The notes beneath the pieces are model-generated. The model made no database searches and was not told the DNA's origin. It saw nothing but the letters and a program-made list of their open reading frames with translations. Made by a program: the position numbers and the translations under genes. Below, piece by piece: positions 17,522-25,769 of a stretch of DNA of 64,000 bases (position 1 is the stretch's first letter; each line of letters opens with the position of its first letter). The DNA is from Affinundibacterium amnicola (lineage in GTDB: Bacteria; Pseudomonadota; Gammaproteobacteria; Burkholderiales; Burkholderiaceae_D), in assembly GCF_014284275.1 (NCBI RefSeq), contig NZ_JACOFU010000001.1, positions 310,001-374,000 on the forward strand. The letters are read 5' to 3'.

Positions 17522-18079
17522 CTAGTTTTTGGATTTGCCGTCGAAGCGAAGACGATCGGTAAATTCGATCAGCTTGACCACCTTAGAACCCATTTTCATG
17601 AGGGTTTGCAAAGTTTCTGGTGAGAGTTTTTCGACGTCGTCAAACCATGCGCTGGTGAGTTCTATCAAGTCGTGCATTTGTTGAATGCGACCTAATGCGT
17701 ATTGTTCATCTTCTGTCGCATCGTTTTTGAGTAAGGCTTCGCGTAACATGGAAAGTGTAGGTTCGACTTCACGGCGGCGGCGTTCTTCCACTAAGTTGCG
17801 GAAGATTTCCCATACGTCTTTGGGGGCTTCAAAAAATTCTCGGCGTTCGCCTGGGATGTGAACTAGCTTGACCAGGCGCCAGGCTTGCAATTCTTTTAAG
17901 CTCATGCCGACGTTGGAGCGGGAAAAAGTCAATTGCTCGGCAATCTCGTCGGCACATAGTGGTTTTTCACTAAGAAAGATGAGGGCATAAATTTGCCCGA
18001 CGGTGCGATTAATGCCCCAGCGGCTGCCCATTTCACCAAAATGGGAGATGAATTTTTCTTTTGTTGAATTGATAGCCAT
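17522..18079 (-). CDS. GbsR/MarR-type transcriptional regulator
   Basis: This 185-residue winged-helix protein of the GbsR group (MarR superfamily) has a recognition region ADEIAEQLTFSRSNVGMSLKELQAWRLV and a wing segment GERREFFEAP. The second ATG (18079) is preferred because AAGGA (18086-18090) is 6 nt upstream. It leads the cydAB operon and is the obvious candidate for its control and for autoregulation. The ligand is unknown. Confidence 0.88.
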   Translation of the reverse strand: MAINSTKEKFISHFGEMGSRWGINRTVGQIYALIFLSEKPLCADEIAEQLTFSRSNVGMSLKELQAWRLVKLVHIPGERREFFEAPKDVWEIFRNLVEERRRREVEPTLSMLREALLKNDATEDEQYALGRIQQMHDLIELTSAWFDDVEKLSPETLQTLMKMGSKVVKLIEFTDRLRFDGKSKN

Positions 18080-18101
18080 CATTTTTCCTTGTTGGTATTT
18101 A

Positions 18102-18126
18102 CAGTATTATTTGAATTTCCAGTATT
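18102..18126. promoter_or_regulatory. Candidate operator: direct repeats before the gbsR-cydAB operon
   Basis: CAGTATT occurs at 18102-18108 and again at 18120-18126 (18-bp period) in the likely promoter region, 23 bp upstream of the regulator start. A binding role for the GbsR-type regulator is an inference. Confidence 0.3.
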
Positions 18127-18357
18127 TTCAGGAAATATAGCACGATTATTTTTTTCTTGTTTTTTGTGCGTGATTTTGGAGATGGCTACTAGCGGAAAAG
18201 ATTTGTTGCTTGAAGGAAGTGAGTTCTTAGTTTGATGGCTGAGTGGATTAGAGGGAAATTGGTGCAGGATTTGTTGGCGCTTGGTTTTGAGCTATTCCTC
18301 ATTCCAGCCTTCCTCTTCAAGAAGTAGCTAGCTGTACAAGTCTGATAACGATGAAAT

Positions 18358-18482
18358 ACTCCTTCCCCTTCAAGGGGAAGGTTGGGATGGGGATGGGTTT
18401 TCGTCGTGCGATAGATGCTGCTGATTGCGTCACTGTCACCCATCCCCACCCTAGCCCTCCCCTTGAAAGGGAGGGGACTTTT
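18358..18482. repeat. Inverted doublet of a REP-like repeat
   Basis: CTTCCCCTTCAAGGGGAAGG followed by a GGATGGGGATGGG tract (18360-18400) faces an inverted partner CCCATCCCCACCC ... CCCTTGAAAGGG (18439-18480). The pair can fold into one large hairpin. Of a widely dispersed proteobacterial type. Confidence 0.8.
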
Positions 18483-18595
18483 AGTAGCGCTCTGACTTGT
18501 GTAGATCCTTAAGCCATGAAGGGTAGGTGCTAAATGCAAAAAGTGCGAATCTGTAGCATCAAAAATAAAATATACGACTATCGACTTGTGATTTT

Positions 18596-19693
18596 TTAAC
18601 TAGCCTGATCCCCAGCCAGTGCTTTTGCAGCTCTCAATAAACCCAGCAGGTCGATCACTTTCGCAGGCTGATAAGACATCGCCGCCACGAGGGCATGCAT
18701 TGCGATTAGATCGCGTTTGATTGTGGTACCGGAAAATTCTTGTAGATAAATTTTGGTTTCTTCATAGCCGTGCTTTTCATAATGGACAAGAATATCAACC
18801 GAAATTTCCTCGCTAGTTTTCTTGCGTGGAATGGGTTGAAAACCAAGTTGTTGAATACTTGCTTCTGCCATTTTCCAAACTGACCAAGGATTTTGACCTG
18901 TGATGAGATTGTCGTGGTGGCTGATTTGTTGCAAATAGCGCGGACCAATTTCGACGATGGCGCCTTGTTTTCTGAGCTCATCTTCTAACAAAAATGGGAA
19001 TAGCTCTTTTGCTTTCGGGATGAGAAACAATTCTTCTTGATTGGTGAACGCGCTGATGCGTTTTTGCTGAATGAAGGCGGAACCATCAGGGAGTTTGACC
19101 TGGGTGAGTGCGGCAGGACCGTGGCAAACAGCGATGATGGTTTTGTTTTTCTGATGAAAATCCATCACTAATTTTTGAATGTCTGGATTATTTGGAAAGT
19201 CAAACATCGCCCCTTTACCGCCAACAAAATAAATGGCCTGATAGTGATCAGCATTGACTTCTGAAAGGGGAATTGTCTGCGTGGTTTTCTTGGTGGCTTT
19301 GTCGTCATTTAAGAATGCGTAATCAAATTCAGCCATGTCGTCATCATCTAAAACGGCAGGTGCTTTGCCTCCTAGTGGGCTGGCGATATCGACCTCAAAA
19401 CCGTTAGCTTGAAACACATAATAGGCGCGTGCAAGTTCGCTTAATTCGTAACCCGTTTTTTTCTTTTTCTCGCCCATCTGCGCTGTGCTGGTCACGACGG
19501 CAAGAATCTTGCCGCGCGGCGGGGTATTGGCATTGTGGATGTAAGCGACATCGTGAGGGCGGCTTGCTTTGAGTTTGCCGATGTCAATTTCTGGATCTAA
19601 TAAGCTGATGAACCATGCCGTTGCTGCAAGGCCTGAAAGAATTAAGGCGCCAATTAGTGCGCCTAATCCTAAGAGAATTTTTTTCCACATCAT
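18596..19693 (-). CDS. Membrane-anchored DJ-1/PfpI-family protein
   Basis: The protein has 365 residues. An N-terminal TM anchor (about 5-30) is followed by a DJ-1/PfpI (type 1 glutamine amidotransferase-like) domain with the nucleophile elbow AVCHGPAAL (Cys near 190) and upstream YFVGGKGAMFDFPNN, as in Hsp31-like proteins. The C-terminal 80 residues, from PIPRKKTSEE on, are an extra helical region. Family members act as glyoxalase/deglycase or chaperone-like enzymes; the substrate here is unknown. AAGGA lies upstream of the MMWKK start. Confidence 0.8.
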   Translation of the reverse strand: MMWKKILLGLGALIGALILSGLAATAWFISLLDPEIDIGKLKASRPHDVAYIHNANTPPRGKILAVVTSTAQMGEKKKKTGYELSELARAYYVFQANGFEVDIASPLGGKAPAVLDDDDMAEFDYAFLNDDKATKKTTQTIPLSEVNADHYQAIYFVGGKGAMFDFPNNPDIQKLVMDFHQKNKTIIAVCHGPAALTQVKLPDGSAFIQQKRISAFTNQEELFLIPKAKELFPFLLEDELRKQGAIVEIGPRYLQQISHHDNLITGQNPWSVWKMAEASIQQLGFQPIPRKKTSEEISVDILVHYEKHGYEETKIYLQEFSGTTIKRDLIAMHALVAAMSYQPAKVIDLLGLLRAAKALAGDQAS

Positions 19694-19819
19694 TCTTCCT
19701 TTGTTGAGAAAATATCATTCAACAATGTAGAACATAGCAGGTGAAAAAAAGGTGAAAAATGACGGATTTATCAAAAAGCGATCAGGGATATAGCACATGC
19801 ATGTGATCGCTAGCGAAGA

Positions 19820-20398
19820 TTAAGTGATATCGGATAAATCAGCAGGAGGCTCGTCACCTGCTAATACGCCAGCACCACCTGAAAGGCCTTCACCTTTGCG
19901 CACCAGATAATCGGTGTGTTCGTAAACATTGCTACAGCCAGTTTCGGCGATCAAGGTTTTGACGATGGCAACTTTCCATGCATCTACGCCTGCAGCTTGA
20001 AATTGACATGCCAGAAAGCCATGTTGAATCGCATGGTATTCAACAATCAGACCCGGAAGTTGATCTTCTTCTGCATTGATCAGGCGCTGAGGCTTGCCAG
20101 GCTTGGCATTGAGCGGTAAGCGTTTTGCTAGCGCTGTTTGAATTCGGCGTTTGAACATTGCATGATCGACTGCTTCTGATTCGTCAAAAGACCAGACCCG
20201 CGCGCGGATCTGTGATTTTGGACTCCAGCCTGCGCGTGCTAAAAATTCACCTTTGGATGAACGCACTAAGCAAGTCGCGCCAAATTTCATTTTTTCATGA
20301 AACTTACCATCGACGCGTTCGATGGCAGAGAGATAAATCCAAGGATCGCCTTCGAGCAGACTTTTTTCTTTACCTTGTTTGATTGTGATGATGAGCAT
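19820..20398 (-). CDS. RlmI-like protein lacking the methyltransferase domain
   Basis: The protein has 192 residues. The N-terminal PUA-like domain (about 1-75) and the following domain (about 80-175, with LINAEEDQLPGLIVEYH and VYEHTDYLVRKGEGL) match the first half of RlmI-type 23S rRNA cytosine methyltransferases, which are about 390-400 residues. The frame stops at the point where the Rossmann methyltransferase domain should begin. The downstream 120 bases before the DJ-1 gene contain no continuation. It is either a truncated remnant or a stand-alone RNA-binding protein. Confidence 0.75.
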   Translation of the reverse strand: MLIITIKQGKEKSLLEGDPWIYLSAIERVDGKFHEKMKFGATCLVRSSKGEFLARAGWSPKSQIRARVWSFDESEAVDHAMFKRRIQTALAKRLPLNAKPGKPQRLINAEEDQLPGLIVEYHAIQHGFLACQFQAAGVDAWKVAIVKTLIAETGCSNVYEHTDYLVRKGEGLSGGAGVLAGDEPPADLSDIT

Positions 20399-20489
20399 AG
20401 TTGACTTATTGATCGTCTAAAGAATTGAAGTTCTTAAACAAGTTTTTACATTGAATAAGCTTGGAAAAGCTCGACTTGGTTTTTGCGTA

Positions 20490-21083
20490 TTACCAAGAAT
20501 TGCGTTGACGAGTTTTGGTCCAATCTGGTTTTTTTGTCCTTACTTCTGATGGTAATGATGGCGCCGTAAGGTCGTTGATATGAATCTCTTCGGTTGTCAT
20601 GAAAATATAGCGATTTCCAATTCGACCGCGATACACACTATGCGCACCTGCTAATTTTCTTGTTACCGCTGCAAATTCCCAAGCTTGATCCATACTGCAT
20701 TGGACACTGCTTGCGATAAAAGAGGCATGCCGTTGCGCTTGTCCCCAGTGCTTTGCCATCGTCGCGTGAGCACGAAGTCGAGATGGAAGTGAGCGCTGTG
20801 ACCAAGCCCATACAAAGCGTCCATCGGTTTCGTCATAGATGCCTATGGTCTGGAAATGACTGGTGCCAGTGCGCTCACCAGCAAATTGAAACACAATCAC
20901 GCCCGCTTCTAAATCCGCAGACCAGCCTTTTTCTTTGCCATATTGCCAGTTCGACGCATGCTGTAGGTGTTGATGCAGCATCTCTTCATGCGCCGAGGAA
21001 ATGAATGAAGCTGCGTTGGCTGAGACTTCTTTTTGCTTGGGGCGGTGCAGGAAATTGCGAAAAAATGCGATGATTTTGCTCAT
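20490..21083 (-). CDS. DUF6882-like protein of unknown function
   Basis: The protein has 197 residues from the ATG at 21083; the longer frame would use TTG at 21113. The pattern KGWSADLEAGVIVFQF ... FQTIGIYDETDGRFVWAWSQRSLPSRL is that of DUF6882-type proteins (a family call from memory). A short basic, hydrophobic N-terminus (IIAFFRNFLHRPK) could touch the membrane. No function is known. It lies 91 bp upstream of the RlmI-like gene on the same strand. Confidence 0.6.
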   Translation of the reverse strand: MSKIIAFFRNFLHRPKQKEVSANAASFISSAHEEMLHQHLQHASNWQYGKEKGWSADLEAGVIVFQFAGERTGTSHFQTIGIYDETDGRFVWAWSQRSLPSRLRAHATMAKHWGQAQRHASFIASSVQCSMDQAWEFAAVTRKLAGAHSVYRGRIGNRYIFMTTEEIHINDLTAPSLPSEVRTKKPDWTKTRQRNSW

Positions 21084-21370
21084 GATTGCTAACAAAAAAC
21101 CTAGTAAAATCAAAAACTTATGCGTTGATAAGCGATTGAGTGGAAATTCTGCACATTATAACAGCACGGTTTTTTGTATTCATGTGATGAAATTGAGCGA
21201 TTTCATTACCTGAATTTACAAGCATTTGCGCGATTACATGAGGTTAATACATATGCTGATTGATTCTGTTATACGGTACTAGGCATTTAATTTTCCCGTT
21301 GCTGATATGATTTCTGTGGTTACAATTCGGCGATTAGAATTTATGTATTTTCTTTTGTTAGGAATCTCGT

Positions 21371-21994
21371 ATGAAAGATCGTATTGAAAAGCTTAGTCAA
21401 TTGGCAGTGCAATCGGCGAATAGTGCTGGTCGTGGTTTGCTTCATGTGCAGCATAGAGCGCAAGACCTTAGCAATGTGGTGACGCAGAATGTCAATAAGG
21501 ACGCACTAAACAGAACCGCTGCTGCAACTACTTCAATGGCATTGGCCGCTGGTAAGTCTGTGCAGCAATCGTTGACCAATGTGATCGAACATGAAACGAC
21601 CCAAGCGCTGGTAGAGCAAGTGAAAGAGAAGGGCATGCAAATTGCCGATAGCGCCGCTCAAGGTGCTAAAGTGGTTAGCGCACACGTCATCGATGGCGTG
21701 AAAAAACTGGATGATAAGTTAGAAGAAAATCATACCGAGATTAAAGAGAAAACTGAAACCGTTTCTATGGGATTAGGGATTGCTGCTGGCGTTGCCGCAG
21801 GTGCCGCGATTATTGGTCCGCCAATTGTTGTCGCTGCCGCACCAGTCATTGGTGCAGCGGCAACGGTGACTGGTGCGGTGGCAGGTGGTGCGTATTTCTA
21901 TTCGAAATGGAAAACCAAAAAGGCCGAGGACTTGATAAAAAATTCTGCGTCACCTGAAGACGCACCAGTTAAGGATGCATCAGAGAATAAATAA
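21371..21994 (+). CDS. Ala/Gly-rich protein with a glycine-zipper-like hydrophobic segment
   Basis: In this 207-residue protein the first 130 residues are alanine-rich and predicted helical, with a repetitive AxxAxQ-like character. They are followed by a long small-residue hydrophobic stretch (about 132-175, GLGIAAGVAAGAAIIGPPIVVAAAPVIG) and a charged tail. It could form a membrane-inserting helical hairpin. No signal peptide and no recognised family. It stands alone with its own promoter region. Confidence 0.6.
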   Translation: MKDRIEKLSQLAVQSANSAGRGLLHVQHRAQDLSNVVTQNVNKDALNRTAAATTSMALAAGKSVQQSLTNVIEHETTQALVEQVKEKGMQIADSAAQGAKVVSAHVIDGVKKLDDKLEENHTEIKEKTETVSMGLGIAAGVAAGAAIIGPPIVVAAAPVIGAAATVTGAVAGGAYFYSKWKTKKAEDLIKNSASPEDAPVKDASENK

Positions 21995-22058
21995 TGTACT
22001 AATAAATAATGCACGGATTAAATATTGCAATATTCGATTATTTTGCACCTCGGTTTGT

Positions 22059-23273
22059 TCAGAATTTTAATTTGAAGTTTATTTTATTCAAGCCGTGCAC
22101 TAGCAATATGATCAGGCCTGCATAGAATAACGCGGCTAGCATACCAAGGTTGCCATCGAAGGATCGTAGGGGGGAGCGTATTCCTAGCATGCTCAAGATT
22201 GATTCAATAATGAAAGGGAGCAGGTAACAGATGAGTGGATTGATGGCAGCAGGTTTAATGAGTAACATCCACTTTTGAATCCGTTGAAGATCCATTAACC
22301 AATATAAAAAACCGAATACGCCTATACAGATCGCGGCAGAGTAGAAACACCAAGATGGTGTCGCATAAATTTTTGAAATTTTATACTCTGGTCGCAGCAG
22401 GCTCGCTGCAACGATGAGTGTAATCATCAGGCTAAAAGCGCGAGAAAATCGTCTTGCCTGTGAGAGCCTTGCGTTTTCTTCGAAAAAGATCAAACTAGAA
22501 ACCAGTCCAGCTAGCACGATACTACTATGTGCGGCATGTGCATCCAGACTCGCCATTAACTTCCACAAACTACTAGATTCTGCCATTGCGCCAAAACTAT
22601 CGGTATGCAGAACGATGTATAAGATCGTACACAATGCCGTCGCCAAGATCAGCAATTCTTGTTTTCCCTGGCACAGCTGATAGATGACGCAAGAGATTAA
22701 ATAAGCCCACCCAATCAAGCCTAAAATGCCCCACCATTGTGGTGACATCGTTTGTGATCCATCTTCACCGCCTCGATAAATCAACGCCAATATGATCAAT
22801 ATCGTGATGCCGGTTGCTAATAACAGATGATTGATGATGGCTCGCTTAAATTGATAAACGCCCCAAATCAACATGAATGCCACATAGGATAATAAGGCCC
22901 ATAGTTGTATAGAAATTGACATTGAGGCTTGGTGATAGCCTCCTTCTGCGTTCACCATGAATAGCCCCATTACGATCAAGGCTGCAGCGCGCAATAGGAT
23001 GTGCAGATTTAAACTGAATCGGTTTTCACCTTTTGCGATACGGTGATTGATGCCAAACGGAATCGACATACCGACAATAAATAAAAATGCAGGAAAGACG
23101 ATATCAGGAAAACTCATCGCATCGGCATCCGCAGGCATGTGTTTGAGCCAGATAGAAATGCCATTGACACTGGCCAATTCGTTGACGATGATCATGATTA
23201 AAAAAGTGATGCCACGAAACGCGTCAATCGAAATCACCCTTTGATTCTTCAGGGTGTTGATGGGATTTAACAT
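22059..23273 (-). CDS. NagX-like membrane protein (DUF5009 / heparan-alpha-glucosaminide N-acetyltransferase type)
   Basis: The 404-residue protein has about ten TM segments. The family hallmark RVISIDAFRGITFLIMIIVNE stands at the N-terminus, followed by FPDIVFPAFLFIVGMSIPFGI. The family includes bacterial NagX proteins linked to N-acetylglucosamine use and lysosomal HGSNAT, which acetylate glucosamine residues across a membrane. The ATG at 23273 (MLNPINTLKNQR) is chosen over the 51-nt longer frame. It is divergent from the solute-binding protein gene, and a shared operator candidate lies between them. Confidence 0.8.
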   Translation of the reverse strand: MLNPINTLKNQRVISIDAFRGITFLIMIIVNELASVNGISIWLKHMPADADAMSFPDIVFPAFLFIVGMSIPFGINHRIAKGENRFSLNLHILLRAAALIVMGLFMVNAEGGYHQASMSISIQLWALLSYVAFMLIWGVYQFKRAIINHLLLATGITILIILALIYRGGEDGSQTMSPQWWGILGLIGWAYLISCVIYQLCQGKQELLILATALCTILYIVLHTDSFGAMAESSSLWKLMASLDAHAAHSSIVLAGLVSSLIFFEENARLSQARRFSRAFSLMITLIVAASLLRPEYKISKIYATPSWCFYSAAICIGVFGFLYWLMDLQRIQKWMLLIKPAAINPLICYLLPFIIESILSMLGIRSPLRSFDGNLGMLAALFYAGLIILLVHGLNKINFKLKF

Positions 23274-23422
23274 AGAAAACAAACTTTCAGAATACGAAGA
23301 AGAAATGCAATTCTCAGGCAGCATCGGGCAATTGCCGATATTGATGCGCCTTGCTTAATAGTGCCAAGCAGAAATTTACTCCGGGCAAACTAAAACGACA
23401 ATGCATAGAACTACTTTCTAAT

Positions 23423-23443
23423 CTAGGTAAATATACTTAGGTG
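23423..23443. promoter_or_regulatory. Operator-like inverted repeat, copy 1
   Basis: The 21-base site ends in ACTTAGGTG (23435-23443) and begins CTAGGTAAA. On the opposite strand it matches the site at 30626-30646 at 17 of 21 positions by eye. It lies about 80 bp before the solute-binding protein start and 150 bp before the NagX-like start. Confidence 0.5.
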
Positions 23444-23523
23444 ATATGGGTGCGCATTCCCTTTGAAATGAATTTGGGGCACACTGCAAGTTCTTTCTTT
23501 CGCTAGTGTCTGCTTAAATCTCT

Positions 23524-24903
23524 ATGAAAATATTCCACTCAATTTATACAGTCAATGCCATGAAGCGACAGGGCTTGCTTAGTCTTAATTGTCTGTGTTG
23601 CCTAGTTTTGTTGAGCACGTTTAGCGCCACCGCGATCGCATCGGGCAAATCATCTGAGTTGAATATTTGGGTCATGTCGACCACCGCTCAGCCGCAGCAG
23701 GATATGCGTGAGATATTGCGCCCCTATCTGGCAAGCAATCCACATTTGCGAGTGAATGTGACGGTACTGAATTGGGAGAACGCTTGGAGCAAAATCAGTG
23801 CCGCTGCAGATTCAGGGCAGGGGCCGGATTTGCTGGAATTAGGTAGCACTTGGGTTGCAGCGATTTCGGCCAAAGATGCGCTTGAACCGCTTAGTTTGGT
23901 GCAGCAAAATGAAGTTGGTGGAGAAAAAGCTTTTTTCCCAGCCTTGTGGGTGACAACGCATCAACATAATCGAAAGGAAGTGTTCGCCATTCCTTGGTAT
24001 GCGGGAGCACGGGTTGCTTATTATCGTACTGATCTGTTTAAAAAGGCAGGGGTGAAAGCGAGTGATGCTTTTGCCAATTGGAGTAGTTTTAAGCAAGCCA
24101 TGCAAAAAATTAATGGTATCAATTTCGAAGGAAAAAAAGTCGCAGCCTTAGGTTATCCCGGGAAAAGTGATTCAGATATTTTGCATAATTTGGCACCGTG
24201 GATTTGGAATGCCGGCGGAGATTTTCTAAGTCCAGATCGTAAGACAGTGAGTATTTCTTCGCCAGAAACTTTGCAGGCCATTAGCTATTACACCAGCTTC
24301 GCAGATGAAGGTTTAGTACCACTATCGGCTTTGGAAAAAGACTCAGTACAGATTGAATCTGGTTTTTTTACGAATCAATATGCGGTTATTTTTAGTGGAC
24401 CTTGGGTGTTGAAAATGTTGAATACGCCTAAGGCAAAAGGTGGACAAATGGGCACGGCTACTGCGCAAAATTTCGGCGTCGCATCGTATCCGGCGGGGAT
24501 CAAAGGTAATCAGACGTTTTTCTCTGGATCTGATTTGGCCTTGATGAAATCTTCAAAAAACAAAGAAGAGGCTTGGAAATTATTGCGATACCTTGTGTCG
24601 CGGCAAGCACAGGTGAAGTTTAGTCAATTGTCGGGAATGTTGCCGGCGCGATTAGATGCGGTTTACGATGCATCATTAATGCAAAACCCACATTATGCTG
24701 AATTTATTCAACAGGTAAAGTTGGGTAGACATTACCCTGTAGTGACCGCGTGGGCACAATTGGAAACGGTGTTTCGTACGCACATCGCCAAGATAGTCGC
24801 GGTAGTAAACCGGCAAAAAGATGCGCACTCTCAAGTCGCCATTAAGAAAAATCTAGAACAGGCTTCGAAGCAAGCGAATGCCATTTTGGCTGCAGAACCG
24901 TAA
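23524..24903 (+). CDS. Extracellular solute-binding protein, family 1 (sugar ABC type)
   Basis: The protein has 459 residues: a signal peptide (about 1-40, ending TAIAS), then a bilobed binding protein with ELNIWVMSTTAQPQQDMREIL, GPDLLELGSTWV, FAIPWYAGARVAYYRTDLFKKAGV and a late SGSDLALMKSSKNKEEAWKLLRYL segment, all typical of the MalE/UgpB class. It captures sugars in the periplasm. No permease or ATPase gene is adjacent, so it is an orphan component here. The start may be the internal ATG at 23563; neither has a clear ribosome site. Confidence 0.87.
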   Translation: MKIFHSIYTVNAMKRQGLLSLNCLCCLVLLSTFSATAIASGKSSELNIWVMSTTAQPQQDMREILRPYLASNPHLRVNVTVLNWENAWSKISAAADSGQGPDLLELGSTWVAAISAKDALEPLSLVQQNEVGGEKAFFPALWVTTHQHNRKEVFAIPWYAGARVAYYRTDLFKKAGVKASDAFANWSSFKQAMQKINGINFEGKKVAALGYPGKSDSDILHNLAPWIWNAGGDFLSPDRKTVSISSPETLQAISYYTSFADEGLVPLSALEKDSVQIESGFFTNQYAVIFSGPWVLKMLNTPKAKGGQMGTATAQNFGVASYPAGIKGNQTFFSGSDLALMKSSKNKEEAWKLLRYLVSRQAQVKFSQLSGMLPARLDAVYDASLMQNPHYAEFIQQVKLGRHYPVVTAWAQLETVFRTHIAKIVAVVNRQKDAHSQVAIKKNLEQASKQANAILAAEP

Positions 24904-25077
24904 AGCTAGTTGTCGTGCTAATTTACTGAGTTGATACAGCTTATTTGTTAAGCTTATTTGTTGAGCTTCTGTAGTGCGCTTATTGAGCGTATTTATTATT
25001 GACTCAGTTCATTTTCAGAATTGATACATTGCTTTTGTAGTTGCTGAATTGTATTGCTCACATAGACTTTTCATCCC

Positions 25078-25743
25078 TCACTGCCACAGGCTAGGTGGAA
25101 TATCGCGTAGCTTTGCTACTAATTCCATGCTAGTTCTGACGTTTAATTTTTGGCAGATATGTAAACGATGTGCCTCTACTGTTTTTGGACTGATCGATAA
25201 GTGATCGGCAATTTGCTTTCCCAAATAACCCGCTACAATTTCTGTCAGAACCATGCGTTCTCTTTGTGTTAGTTCTGCGATTTCTTTCAGTAAGCCTGCT
25301 TGTCCTTGATGGCCTGCGCGTGCTTTTTCATCACTGACGATGGCGCGACTAATGGCATCGAGTAAGCTGCGATGGTCGGCAGGTTTTTCTAGGAAGTCGA
25401 CCGCACCTTGTTTGAGTACACGTACTACTAAGGGAATATCGCCGTGGCCGCTTAAAAAAATCACCGGCGGTAGATAGCTACTGTGCAATTTGCTACGACG
25501 GATCAATTCGTCAAATAACTCTAATCCGTTAGTGCCAGGAATCCTTACATCGACTAACAGACAATTAAAATCGACGGGATCCGCTTGATCGAGAAAATCC
25601 TGGGCTCGTTCAAATTCTGTAGTTTGCCAATGGCGAGTTTCTAATAGCATGACCAAAGAATTGCGTACACTTGGATCATCATCAATAATCGCAATACGTG
25701 ATTGGCATTCAGTCTGTGTTTCGTGTGATTTTTTTTGTGTCAT
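25078..25743 (-). CDS. FixJ-type response regulator
   Basis: The protein has 221 residues. The receiver domain (about 12-135) has the acidic pair IDDDPS, the phospho-acceptor in LLVDVRIPG and the lysine in FLEKPAD. A LuxR-type helix-turn-helix follows (about 155-215, LTQRERMVLTEIVAGYLGKQIADHLSISPKTVEAH). It lies 26 bp after the cognate histidine kinase. Likely controls the flanking transport genes, where a shared inverted repeat is found. Confidence 0.93.
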   Translation of the reverse strand: MTQKKSHETQTECQSRIAIIDDDPSVRNSLVMLLETRHWQTTEFERAQDFLDQADPVDFNCLLVDVRIPGTNGLELFDELIRRSKLHSSYLPPVIFLSGHGDIPLVVRVLKQGAVDFLEKPADHRSLLDAISRAIVSDEKARAGHQGQAGLLKEIAELTQRERMVLTEIVAGYLGKQIADHLSISPKTVEAHRLHICQKLNVRTSMELVAKLRDIPPSLWQ

Positions 25744-25769
25744 TTTTCTGCCTTTGAATTTCTATGCAC

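Larger units (their letters stand above)
18083..18595. other. Intergenic region with promoter of the gbsR-cydAB operon and a REP-like doublet
   Basis: The region is 513 bases. Near the operon start lies an AT-rich promoter region with two CAGTATT direct repeats. At 18358-18482 there is a palindromic repeat doublet. No credible gene was seen; the 116-codon open frame (18189-18539, minus) is a translation of the repeat. Confidence 0.6.

Noticed and set aside
18189-18539. A 116-codon minus-strand frame
   Set aside because: Its central part (SPLPFKGRARVGMG ... HPNLPLEGEG) is the REP-like doublet translated; no ribosome site.
24949-24975. Short tandem AGCTTATTTGTT(A/G) repeat after the solute-binding protein gene
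   Set aside because: Only two units; probably slippage in an AT-rich spacer.
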